A stretch of 64,000 bases of DNA from Heloderma charlesbogerti. Taxonomy: Eukaryota; Chordata; Lepidosauria; Squamata; Helodermatidae. Shown one piece after another: positions 24,901 through 36,900 of this stretch. The number at the start of each line of letters is the position of its first letter. Position 1 is the first letter of the stretch. The position numbers and the translations under genes were made by a program. Location: positions 558,001 to 622,000 of the forward strand of contig JANEZZ010001642.1 in assembly GCA_026122225.1 (NCBI GenBank). The letters run 5' to 3'. Below the pieces are notes generated by a model. That model saw only the letters and a list, made by a program, of their open reading frames with translations. It did not search any database and was not told the origin of the DNA.

Positions 24901-27900
24901 ATAGTATATTTGTGAAGGATATGACTTCTCCTCAGTAGTACCACTCATCTGTGAATATGATGGTTAGGGATGAAGCTTCCCTGGGACAGATTATTCCCTA
25001 CTTTCCTGTTAAAGACATTGTATCTTGGTAGGGCTACCCTTTTTATTAGGGCAGGGGCAGAATGCCTTTTCTTCTATCAGAACACCTTTTCTGCACAAGT
25101 GTATCACGTACACCCTGATGTAAGCAGACAGAACACACCCACGATGCCAGTCTATGCGTACCTACACACAAATGCACTGGACAAAACACTGTATGTGGGA
25201 GATACTCCTTCCTTGCCAATCTCTATTGAAATCTTCCCTTTTGCTTCTAGAATCAACCATGATGCCACCACCAGCACATGAACTCATCCTTGTACATAAA
25301 CACACATACCCAATTCTGGTCCAGCCAGAGAAGGTGCTGTCCACTTCCTCTAGTGCTGGCCCGTCAAACCAGATGCCAAATGAAAGCAGCATGCCTGATC
25401 CTGTTATGCACAGGAACAAAGGGAACGAAGCCCTATCCCAGCACTGCAGAAACCCCTCCCACCCCGAAATGAGTCTTGTGCAGCCAGTCAGGGCAATTAA
25501 CATCAGCATGCTAACATCTTGATAGAGCCGGTGTTGGGACAGCCAGGACCCTGCATGAAAGGGAGAGGCAGTGCCCCACAAGCCTTCCCAGTCTTACTAG
25601 TGTAGAAAGATGGATAAGGGAAATGGGCTTGCAACCCACACTGTGTAATTAATAGTCTGGCCTGTTACAGGTATATGTGTTCAGAGAACTGTCCCTCTTT
25701 CTGCTTGGGGAGCGTTGTCGGGTTCCATACTCCATATTTAACTTCTTTATTTCAAATGCCCACAGTGTGCGTAAGTCTGCTGCATCCTAGACCTATGGTC
25801 AGGTTCAGCCTTCCAACTAAGTTCACAAAAGTTGCTAGCCTACCCCCCCAAAATATAGTATCCTGCTTACTTGATAATACATATATGAATGTTAAAATAC
25901 CCTTAAAAAGAAAAAAACAAACAGCCTTCTAATTTCATGCCTTAGAAAATATAGGTTTTGAAAACCCAGCTGCTCTGAGATTACAAAAAGCAAAGAGGAA
26001 CAATAACAGAAGGTAAAACAAAATTGTTGGGGATTTATTCTTTTTTATTTTACCTTGATATAACTTCAAAGGAATTCATAGTGAAATCATGACCACAGTT
26101 GCATTGGAGGCTTTCATTTCTGGTTCCTGTCACAGATTCTTACTTTTCAAAGTCAAAACAAACATTCTTTTCATCCAAATTGGCATCTATTTACAAAAAA
26201 TACTGTGCAGGACCTTGCAGGTGAACATTCATATCCCTTACCCGCAAATGTGTGGGGCTTAATTTGAGCCAGGGTTTGCTAGAAGTTGTTTTTCTGATTA
26301 AAGAAATCTCACAGAGCAGTCCTATGCTCCCCTTATGCCGGGACCAGAGATACACCACTGCTGTGCTGGTGAAACTGCCACTGTCTCCAATGTGTGCTCA
26401 GCCCGGCGCAGGAGACACAACCAGAAAATACAAAAATAGCATAAAAATGACAGACAACTGTTCTGCACCTTGGATGGTGGTTTGACAGATGGTAGGGTAG
26501 CAGGTGCAGTGTCTCTTATGGCATCAGCCCCATGCTGGGAACACTTTCACCTGCTGTCTGTCATGGGACTTGCAAGGGTACGGGAGCCTGCCTGGAGGAA
26601 GTAGGGCACCAGCCCCATGGAGGAAAAGCCAGGAGCATCCTAGTCGCTACTATTGGTCATGAGGTGGGCCTGTCTCATGGTCAGCATGGAAGGGGTCACA
26701 GCCCGGATCCTGTACCTCTGGGAAAGTGGCTTATGAAGAGCAAGGGGAGACCCAGAGTAGCAAGCAATAGAATAGGCAGCAATTGGGCCACTTAGTTCCT
26801 AAACCTGGATGCATAGTAGGTGTTTGTGAGGGAGTGACAGAGAAGAGGGGGTGGTGCCACCTGAGTGCTATGCCAGTGCTCATGCCTCAGCCTCCCCCCT
26901 CCCTTCCCTTCCTCTCTATCATAGGGGGAGGGGGACTGAGTATTCTGTCCCCCTTGGGGGTTGCAGTGGAACTCTGCATATACAGGGAACAACTTGTTCT
27001 TCTCCATGCATCCAGGATGTGATCCTACAAGGTGAAAATGTTTGTGACTGTTAGCCCAGCAGTGGCAAAGGTTGGGGTGGAATGCCTAGTCTTTGTCAGC
27101 AGAGAATGTACCTGCATGCAAGGGGTTTCCTGCAAAATGTTCCCCACCACTGCAGGGAAAAGTGTTACAGCAATACATTTCAGACAAGACACAGCATTCT
27201 CATATGGCAAAGCAAGTTGGGGGAAGACGGTCGCAGCAGTTATACATTACAGCATGTGTAATGTATTCTCTTGCATACCTGTGTGGGGTGCTTGTCCTGG
27301 CACCTCCAGTTGTTGGAGCGGGGTTGGGTGTTTGTATCTGGACTCCCAAGGTGAGGTACCTGTTAGGGTTCTAGGCAGGAAGTGCTAGTAAGGTGCTCAA
27401 TTTCCATGTGTGTTGTGAGGCCAGGCTGTTTTGTGCAAGATGCTCCCTTTGTGTGTCAAATGCCCTTTCCTTATAATTCTATCACTAAAGGTCTTTCTTG
27501 TAAGCTCTAAGTGTGTCCAACATGGGTCCAGGAGCAAGTTTGAAGGGGCTCTGAGCCAGGGGCCCCTAAGCCACCATGGTTGCTCTTCTCCCAGTTCCCC
27601 TACTGCCATCCTGCCTGCTTGGTTGGCAATCATGCTGTCTTCTGGGGCCAGGAGCACCAGCCAGGTCCGCTACTGACTGCTGCTTTGAAAATGGAGCTCA
27701 GCTGAGAGGAAATGGGAAGGGGGCCGTGCAACATAATCACGTTGCATTGTTCCCCTCCCACTTCTTCTCAGCTGAGTTCCATTTTCAAAACAGCAGCAGG
27801 CCACCTGGGCTGCTGCTGCTGGTCTTTCTGCAAAAATCTCTTGGAGCCATGCAACTGGATTTTACAGTGCACCTTTGGGGCAAAGGTCTAAGCAGCATTT

Positions 27901-30900
27901 TTTAGGAAGAAAGCAGCAATAGCCCATGCATCATCGGAGTTATGGTCTCCTTGTGTGGGGTTTATCTACTAGTCGTTGTGTGTTATGATTGTGTGCTGAT
28001 TTCCATCATATCCTATGCTGTGTTGTGGGGAGATGGGTTGGGCAGCCATCACTGGTTGAGAGTCTAGTTTAAAAAATTTTTTCTCTCCCATTGGAGTCAA
28101 TGAGAAGGAAATTCTTGTGCCAGCTTTGGGGCACATGTCAAGTTGTGCTGTCAATGGAGACATAGCTGTGAACTGAAGGGTAGAGAATATGGTGTAAGGG
28201 TGCTCCTCCTCTGTGCCATTCACAGCTCCACACTATTTCAGCCATTCCACTAGTGTATCTTAGGCTCTGCTTCATGCTTTTTTTTCCTCTTAAGGCAGTT
28301 GCAGCAAATGCAATCTGCTAATTACAGTTCACCTCACATCTTTCGTTATGACTTGATCTCAGGACAAGGAAAAGGTAAATAAAAGGAGACAGGCATTCCA
28401 TGCGGTAACATTTTGTTACAGGTCTGCAACAAAGTGTTACAGCATGGAGTGCTCCCTGTTCAGGATTCCAGGCACTCAGTTCCATTCCCCTCCCCAGCCC
28501 AAAGTTTTCAGTTTTCCTCTCAATAGTCCCAGTGGTGCATCTGCTGTAAGACATTCCAGTAAGTGATGCTATCCAGGTACTCCCACTGTTCTATTAACTC
28601 ACAACTCTCTTTCTCTACAGGGGCCGACGGGATATCCAGTGGACTAACTTAGACCCTATTCAGCTGATGGAAGAGCTGGGCCAGTTTGCCTCACTAGAAG
28701 GATTCAAGGAGATGCTGGATAAGGCAGAGGTTGGCCAGGCCTATATGGAGCGGCCTTGCCTTGACCCCTTTGACCCTGAGTGTCCTACTAGGGCCCCCAA
28801 CAGCCAAAGCCAGAAGGTAGGTTTGAGTTAGGGGTGTTTCCCAAATTAGGTGAGAGACCTAATTCTTTCAAATGGTATATAAGGTGGTAAACTCTTATGT
28901 TTTGACTATAGTTCAGACTACAGTTGACAGCTTGCATGATAGTATACTCCCTAACAATAAAAGATTTCAGATTCTACATATAGAAAAATAACATGCAACC
29001 TTCTCTCTTGCATCTAGTTTGCAGTGTGTAAGGAATATATTTACAAGGATTTTCAGAGTGATAGCTGTTGCAGAAAAACAATGAAGAGTCTTGTGGCACC
29101 ATAAAGACTAACAAATGTATTATGGCATACGTTTTCCTGGACGCTGACCTCCATCAGATACTCCTGATGAAGTTGGCAGTGTCCACAAAAGCTTATGCTA
29201 TAATAAATGTCTTGGGGCGTAATCCTATGGCTGCTAGTCAGTGGCTAGATGGCCATAGGATAGGTCGGTTCCCTGAGAACTGACCTCCACCCGCTCTCGC
29301 GCTGCCTTGTAGGCAGCGCAGATTGGCCCTGCGCTCCCTGCTTGTAAGAGCAGCGAAAACAGGGCATTCCTGGGGGCAGGCTGGGGCGGGGAGGGCGGAA
29401 GTGCCTTTCTGATGCTTCCTGTGCATCTGGTGTTGGCCCCCCCGACTTCCTGTGGCTAGACACCCGAAATCGGCTGTCTAGCTGCAAATGCAGGGCAGCT
29501 GAAGCGCGAAGGAGAAGATCCCCTCTGCGCTGCTTCTGCTCTGCATTGGATAGGTGGTCGCCTCCGAGTTCGGAGGCGGCTTCCTATCCCGATAGGATTG
29601 TGCCCTCCATCTTTAAGGTGCCACAAGACTCTTTGTTCTTATATTTGTAAGGAGGAGCTTTCCATCATCTAGGTCTCCACTTGTAGTCAAAGCCAAACTA
29701 GTTGAGAAGCTGGGAGATCCATGATAAGATCTTCTATGGGTGTTCCCACGACCCTCTTTTTAGTTCAAAGCAGCTGATTGGGGGAGTGGGCATTTCACTA
29801 TGCTGTTTTCTATCTAAATTGCCCCCTCCTCACTGGAAGCTGCTATTTGCCCCATGGGTGTGTGTGCACATAGAGGTGCTTTCACCATCAGAAGTGAGGA
29901 ATGTGGTTACCAGAGATAAATTCTTTTTAGTCATGGTACCCAGGTAGTGGAATATTCTCTCCAGAGATGCATAGGTATCTACTAGGTTTTTTGTACCAGG
30001 TGAAGACAATTTGATTCTTCCTACCTTCTAATGGGTGATTTTAAAAAATTCTTGCTATTTCTCTGTGTTTAATGTTGTTTTACTACTGCTTTATTGCTTC
30101 ATGCTTTAAAATATGTTATTGCTTTTACTGCAGGGTTGGGGGAGGTGCATTTGTATCCCCAGCACAACATAATCAGTTCCCTTAGATGCTAATCCTCAAC
30201 CACACTTGTGTCAAACTGGACTTGATAAGCCAGCACTTCAGTTGGCAACAGTTAATCGGGCTCCACAAATTATTTTGGAACCTGACTGCCAGATAGCCAT
30301 AAGTCATGTCCCATCAATTTTTAAAGCCTCTTCTCTCACTTATTCTCATGTGCACAAAGAACATTGCCTGGAATGTTGGCTTGGAGTACATCAACCACTG
30401 TGTATTTGAGCACATTCTTTAATATTCCAAGTAAAATTTGGATCTCCCATAAAAAGCTGGGTCTGAGATTAAGAGATGCAGTAAGATAGGGTGGACAGCT
30501 GCATAACAGTGCAGCATGTTTCTAATAGCCATGTTATTTAAAAAAGAGAGAGGGAGAATTGTAATATTACAAAGCGCACTCATTAGGAATTCTGAATACT
30601 TTGCAGAATGGATGCAAAATTTGCTATCTGTGTGAAGAATTTAGTAGATGATGAATGTTAATCAGGGGCAAGAAGTTAGAGACTGCAAATTGCATTGATA
30701 AATGAAGCAAAAAAAGGAGGAGTGCCATTAATTGCTCTTAAATCAAGCCACCCAAGTAAAAGGCATTTTTTCCTAACTCTCACAGCCTCTGCTTCAAGCC
30801 AATAGCCAAGGTACACATTAAGTACCGTGACATAAGATAGATATAGCCAAAGAAAATGAACATTCTGACTATAAAAAGTAGAGATGCTTCTGTAGCATGG

Positions 30901-33900
30901 ACTCTGGGAGTAGGGGAGAGTAGACTCAATGATCCCACAAAGCTCTTCAGATTGTAATGTTTGTACAAAACAATAGGATAGCCATCTTGTGTCTTATTGG
31001 GATTGGGGACCTCTTTTCAGGCAGTGTGCGCCAAAAAGGGCTCAACTAACTGTGGGGTCCCCCATTATGTTAGCTTTGCCCTTCTGTGTCTAGGCATGGG
31101 AGGAGATGTGGAACGCCTGACACTGTGCCAAGGAGGTAAAGGCAGGACTGATGGTGCTGATCCAGGCAGACACAATGCAAGTGCTGGCCAGCAGGTGGTC
31201 ATAGTTGGAATGTGTCCTGGAACAGATGGCAGCTTTGGGAAAGTGGAGGGGGAGGGAGAAGCCAGCGTGTGTGTGTGTGCATGCGTGCACCCCCCCACAC
31301 ACACCACATATGACCGAGGGCAAGCACAAGGAGCGGGAGGATGGGGTTGCAGCCATAATTCCACATTTCCTGGCTTGAAAGCCAGACTGTTATCATTATG
31401 GCTATCCAGTTTCTCTCGCTGTCACCGCAGGAGCAGGAAGGAGATGCCGTTAGGATTGAAGAGAAGACCCGGTGTGCCGGCAGGCAAACACACACTCAGT
31501 CTTACAGTCAGAATGGATTCTGCAAATGCATCTCCCAGATCAAATTTGAATAGGCAGTATATTTGCTCCTCTCTTGCAGTCTTTGAGAACAAAACTAGTT
31601 TTCTATAAGTTATCTGTTAAAAAAAAGCTAGTGATTCTTCTTATATTTCTCTGTTCAGCTGGGTAAATATCAGGCACTGGCTGACTTGAATGCATCCACC
31701 TGATACTGTCCACCACAGCCAGTGTGGTATAGTGGTTAGAGTGATGGACTGAGACTCTGGAGAACTGTAGTGGCCATGAAGCTCACTGGGTGATTTGGGG
31801 CCAGTCACTGACTCTCAGCCCAACTTACCACACAGGGTTGTTGTGAGGAAAAAGTGGAGAGGAGGAAGGCCATGTAAACCACCTTGGGTTCCTTGCAAGA
31901 GGAAAAATGTGGCATATAAATGTATAAATATACATGATTTCTATTGTGGGTGGCTGAAAATATGGAAATACTGCTGGGAGATGTGCAGTGTAGATATATA
32001 CAGTAGATAAAGGTGAGGTTTTGGTGAGGTTTAGCTAAGATTTAATCTGTGAGGTTTTGGAAGGTAGTTTTGGTTAAGAGACCTGGTTCAAATGTGCACT
32101 CAGACATTAAGCTCACTGGATAGCCTTGGGCCAGTCAATCACTATCTCTCAGCCTAACCTACCTCATAGGGTTGTTGGGAGAACAATGTACACTGCTAGA
32201 GCCCCTTGGAGGAAAGATGGGGTATAGATATAATAAGATAAAAAAATAAAATAACTGTAGATGTTTGGATCTAGCAGTTTCCTGCTTTTCCATTGCTTGA
32301 GGCCTGCATTGGGTCTGTGGGCTGTATCTATGGAGTTGTGCTTTGTATCATTCCTTTAAGAATGACTCACTGACGGTTGTAGGGTGAAGGAACCACACTG
32401 ATTTTGGCCCCTCATTCTGTAGCAGTACCTAGACCAGGAGAGAACCTGCATGGAACATTGTCGCATAAAAGCTTGAAACTCCCAGGTCCCCTGAACTCTG
32501 CTTGCTGTCCCTGCATAGAGGCTGTGTGCTTTGCAAGCACTTTGAACATAATGATAATGGTGGCACACCATATGGCATGTGAAAGAGCCTTCTTCCATCA
32601 TGGGCAACCAGGGAATCATCAGGCTGCTCCAAAAAGAGTATTATTCTGATAGCTGTTACTAAATTTCCTTAATTATTCTAGGGTCAGTGTCATTGCACTG
32701 AAGAGATCCTCTCCAGAGAGTAGCTCAAGCCTTCACCATTACTAATAACTAGCAGAACATCTATCATTGAGATATCTGTGGTCTATGTGGAAGGATCAGT
32801 TCTATAGTGCGTGTGCATGGGGTGGGGAGACCTGCAGGGCCTCTGTCAGTGAGGGATTGGCCACCTCGCCTCATGGTTGGTGGGCAGGTTTAGCCCATAC
32901 CACAATGCTGTGCCCGAGTACATAACGTTTCCCCATAAAAGTGAGTGGCAGATAGTAAAGGGGTGCACTCAGGGACAGCATTGACATGGCTGCTAAACCT
33001 GCTCATGGAGGGGGAAACTATCAATGCCTACTTGTCTTGATGGCTGTATATTGCCTCGCAATAACAGTTGCTGGGGAATTGCTGAGAAACAGTGTGGTGT
33101 AGTGGTTAGAGTTAGATCTGGGAATACCTGGGTTCTAGTCCCCACTCTGCTATGAAACTCACTGGGCGACTTTGGGCCAGTTATTGACTTTCAGCCTAAC
33201 CTACCTCACTAGGTTGTTGTGAGGATAAATTGGAGAGGAGGAGGATAATGAATGCCACTTTGGACTCCTTGAAGGAAAGGCAGGATAGAAATATAATAAA
33301 TAAACAAACAAACAACAGCAGGAAAGGGCTATTGCCCTTATGTTCTGCTTATGGGCTTCCCAGAGGCATCTGGTTGCCCACTGTGGGAACAGAATGCTGG
33401 GCTAGATAGGCCTTTGGTCTGATTCAGCACAGTCCTTATGTTCTTATGACCCTAGTGATCCCCAGCCATTGAGAATCAAGTCTGCTGCTATTTGCATAGC
33501 CCCATATAAGGTTCCATTCTTGGTCACACCTGGGCATGACAATATTGGGTGTATGTGTGTGATGGAATATTGGTAACCCTTGGTGGTTTGTTTATAAGGA
33601 GAGGGATCAGTCCAGTAGCGCTATTAATATGCAAGGTGCTTCACAATCCCTCTGACATTTTTTAGTGTTTTATTTCCATTTAATGGATGGGAAACTGTAG
33701 CTGAGAAGTACTGACTTCCCCATGAGGTCAGTGAACTCATGGTTAAGCAAGGGCTTGAAACCTCAAGTCTGATATTCTGTCTCCTAGAACATGCTGCCTC
33801 TCATTCTTCCTGGGCTTTCCTCACATGTGACGTTTGCCAAGGAGCAACATTTGCCCTTGTTTGCCCAAGTGGCTAGCTTTTGTTTTATTAGCCAGCTAGT

Positions 33901-36900
33901 TCAGGCCTGTAGCAAATTATCACTTATCTTGAAGGAAAACAGTTCTGTTTCAGTTCAGGAGGCAGTGGATGTGTGCAGAGGCACCTCTTGCTCTGTGGAA
34001 AACTGTTGATGGAACTCTTAACAAAATCCTCAATCACCATCTAAACGTCCTGTGCTCATGTCCTAAGTTACTGCTGCCATGTTACAACCCCTTTTTGCTG
34101 TACCACCAGGAACCAGACATCCCCGCTGAGCTCACAGGCGGCTGCCATGGCTTCTCCCAAAAATACATGCACTGGCAAGAGGAGCTGATCCTGGGAGGCA
34201 CAGTGAAAGAGTCCCAGGGCAAACTGCAGAGGTAAGTGTGTGTCTGCCCATCCATGTCAAGAGGAGATCTCTGACCAGAAATAATGCAGTAACTAAGGAG
34301 GTCTTTCTGCAGGGCAGATGGCTCTTCCCTGCAAGTAGAGCCAATTAAAGATGATTGACAAAGTCATAAACTTTGGGAGGGGAAGACATGGCTGCTGGGA
34401 ACTGACCGGACTCTCATTCCTACCCGACTGACAATTGGGGATGATGGTAAACTACCCCTGAACCAGCTTGTAACTTGATGCAGCTGAGTTTCATATTCTT
34501 CGAAGTACTGGGTGCATGTCCATGACCTGATCCCAGGACCAACTGGCAAGCATTCCTGAGCTGTAGGATGTATGTTGATCCCTGAAGCTCTGGCTGTCAT
34601 CACTCCTTGCCTCCTGAAGCCACCTGCCAAACCCCAGTCCCTTCCAGCTAACATGAATGCTGTCTTGAAGGCACCTGCTTGCAGCAATCCACAGCCCAGA
34701 TCCCAGAAAGGGCCTCAACTGTGCCTAGAGCAGTAAACATTGGAAGCTGGCCCTGTACCCAGCCTCTGCAGTCAGTGCTGTGTCCCATGCTGGATCCATA
34801 GCCATCTATCTATGCTGCAGATGATTGCTATTTGGTGTGGTGGGCCACATTCTGCATGCTAGTGGGGGCAGGTCATCTCACGCCACATTGTATTTGTCAG
34901 AAAAATAATTCCTACGGATGGGAACACCCCTGGGGCCTTCTGTCCTCAGCTGCCTAAAGATTGCCAAGGACTGGGAGAGAAATTGGGAACAAAGACTGTT
35001 TAAGGGTTGCCTTTCATTTTAAAAATCATATGCAAGGAGGTAGCCAGAAAATGGCAGGAAAGACGCTCGACACCTTAATGTTGAAAGTATGCTTGATTCT
35101 TCTAATATTCCAAGGAAGTGCCATTTCTAGCCCCTCCCATGCATTTCTAGAATGCAGTCACTTTGAGAGCTACTTTTTCATTACTTTTCTTCTTGTACAT
35201 ATTGAATGTGTATGTGGTGAACCAGATGTGCAAATCATCCACCACAAGAATAAATCATAGGCCTATTGGCAATCGCAGGCGTGTTGGAAAAGCCTATTGG
35301 TTGTTTGCATGCTGTGCTTGGAGCAGTAGGCAGTGGTTTCTTTCCCAAGGAAGTTGATTGACACAGCACAGTTGTCCACTTTGCATACATTTAGATGGGG
35401 GGTCAGGGTGCTTGGATCCAAGCTGCTTGGATCGAAAGAAGCATTAAAAGGAAACCTGTGAATCGGCTCCAAACGGGGGCTGATTGTGAGAAATAAAAGC
35501 TAGAAATCAGAGCTCCTGGCTTCTGCCTTAAGCTGGGGGAGGGGAGTGCCACTGTGATCCAGAGTTAAAAGGACTCCTGCCTCCTCAACTGTGGGCAAGA
35601 GAAGGTGTCCCTGAGCCTGCTCTTCTTCCTACAGAGCTGAAGCCCTGCAGAGCATGTTCCTGCTAATGAGCCCACGGCAGCTTTTTGAGCACTACCGGGA
35701 TGACTATGAGATACATGACATCAGCTGGAGTGAGGAGAAGGCAGCTGCTGTGCTGGAGGCCTGGCAGAGGGAGTTTGTAGAGGTGAGGTGGGCAGAGGCA
35801 TGTAGCAGGGCAGCTCTGACACTTGTGTGGAGACTTCAAGGCTGCTTGATGCAAGGGAGGTGTCTTTGTGCATGGGTGAGAGCACGAGCGCATCTACAAA
35901 ATGCTGAAAAGGAGAATGCCAGGGAGGTGATGTGCAGAAACGCATGCAGGTCCATGATTAGGGGATGTGGGGGAGGGATCATGCAGGACTGCATGCGGAT
36001 ATGCATTTCTAAACAAGGAAGGTTGTGTATCTGCAGGCACATGGATGCTTGTGAATGTATAGAATGGCACACAAAGCAGTTTCTTGGGTGGAAGGACGAT
36101 CACTTATTTCCCCAAATGGAGAGTTTGGATCCTCCACCGTGCTCAGCCTTGTTTGGTTCATGACAAGTATAGCAACGTATAGGCTCTTCCATGCCCTTTT
36201 GACATCTTGTGACCTTTTGGCCTGGTGACACCAAGTCAGTTATGGGGACTTCACGAAATGCAATCCTGACAGTGGAAAGAGGTCTGATGTACTTGAGTAG
36301 GTCTGTATGGTGATATGCATCTGGGTGGGAGTGGTTGAGAGAAGATCCTTTCCTGGAGGGGTTTCAGATAGGCTTGTGAGTAAATCAGTGCTTGTTGTAA
36401 GCAGATTTCTTCATTGAGCAGCAGATTGCTTATGATTGGATGCTTCAGCAAAGGGCTTAGGTCTCAGCGGGGCCTCTGTGTTTCGAGTTTGGCAGGTGTG
36501 CAAGTGGATCCTGTGCATGAATGTATGTGAGCAGGATCCCAGTGTGAGTCTGTCCAAAGCCACTGAGATGATGACTGTGCTCCTCTTCCAGTATTTCACA
36601 GATCTTGTGTCTTTCCAGTTGGCCCAGGAATCCCTCCCTGCAAATTCCTCCCAGACTATCCATGCCTTCTCCATCACCACACTTAATGACATCATGAAAT
36701 CCTTCTCAGATGTGAGCGCCATCCGCGTGGCTGGCGGGTATCTTCTGATGGTGTGTAGCAGCTTCTCCCCTCTCTCCTGCCTGCCTCGATTGCTTCTGCA
36801 ATAGTTCTCCTCCTTCCTTCTCCTCAGTAATTGTCATTTTCATCTTCTTGTAGCTGGCATATGCCTGTGTCACCATGCTGCGCTGGGACTGCTCCAAATC

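Larger units (their letters stand above)
20087..28620. other. PTCH2: PTCH2 intron 5 (8.5 kb)
   Basis: It contains a diverged Tourist-like MITE, a half hAT-type MITE and a fold-back element, annotated separately. The part from about 22300 to 24500 is repeat-poor. Nothing coding is recognised. Confidence 0.6.
28817..34109. other. PTCH2: PTCH2 intron 6 (5.3 kb)
   Basis: This repeat-rich intron holds nested MITEs at 29066-29640, three SINE copies and a CR1 end. A 203-codon frame at 30997-31608 has low-complexity sequence and no family signature. Confidence 0.6.

Noticed and set aside
30997..31608. 203-codon open frame on the + strand
   Set aside because: Low-complexity and repeat-derived sequence within PTCH2 intron 6, with no recognisable domain or conserved motif.
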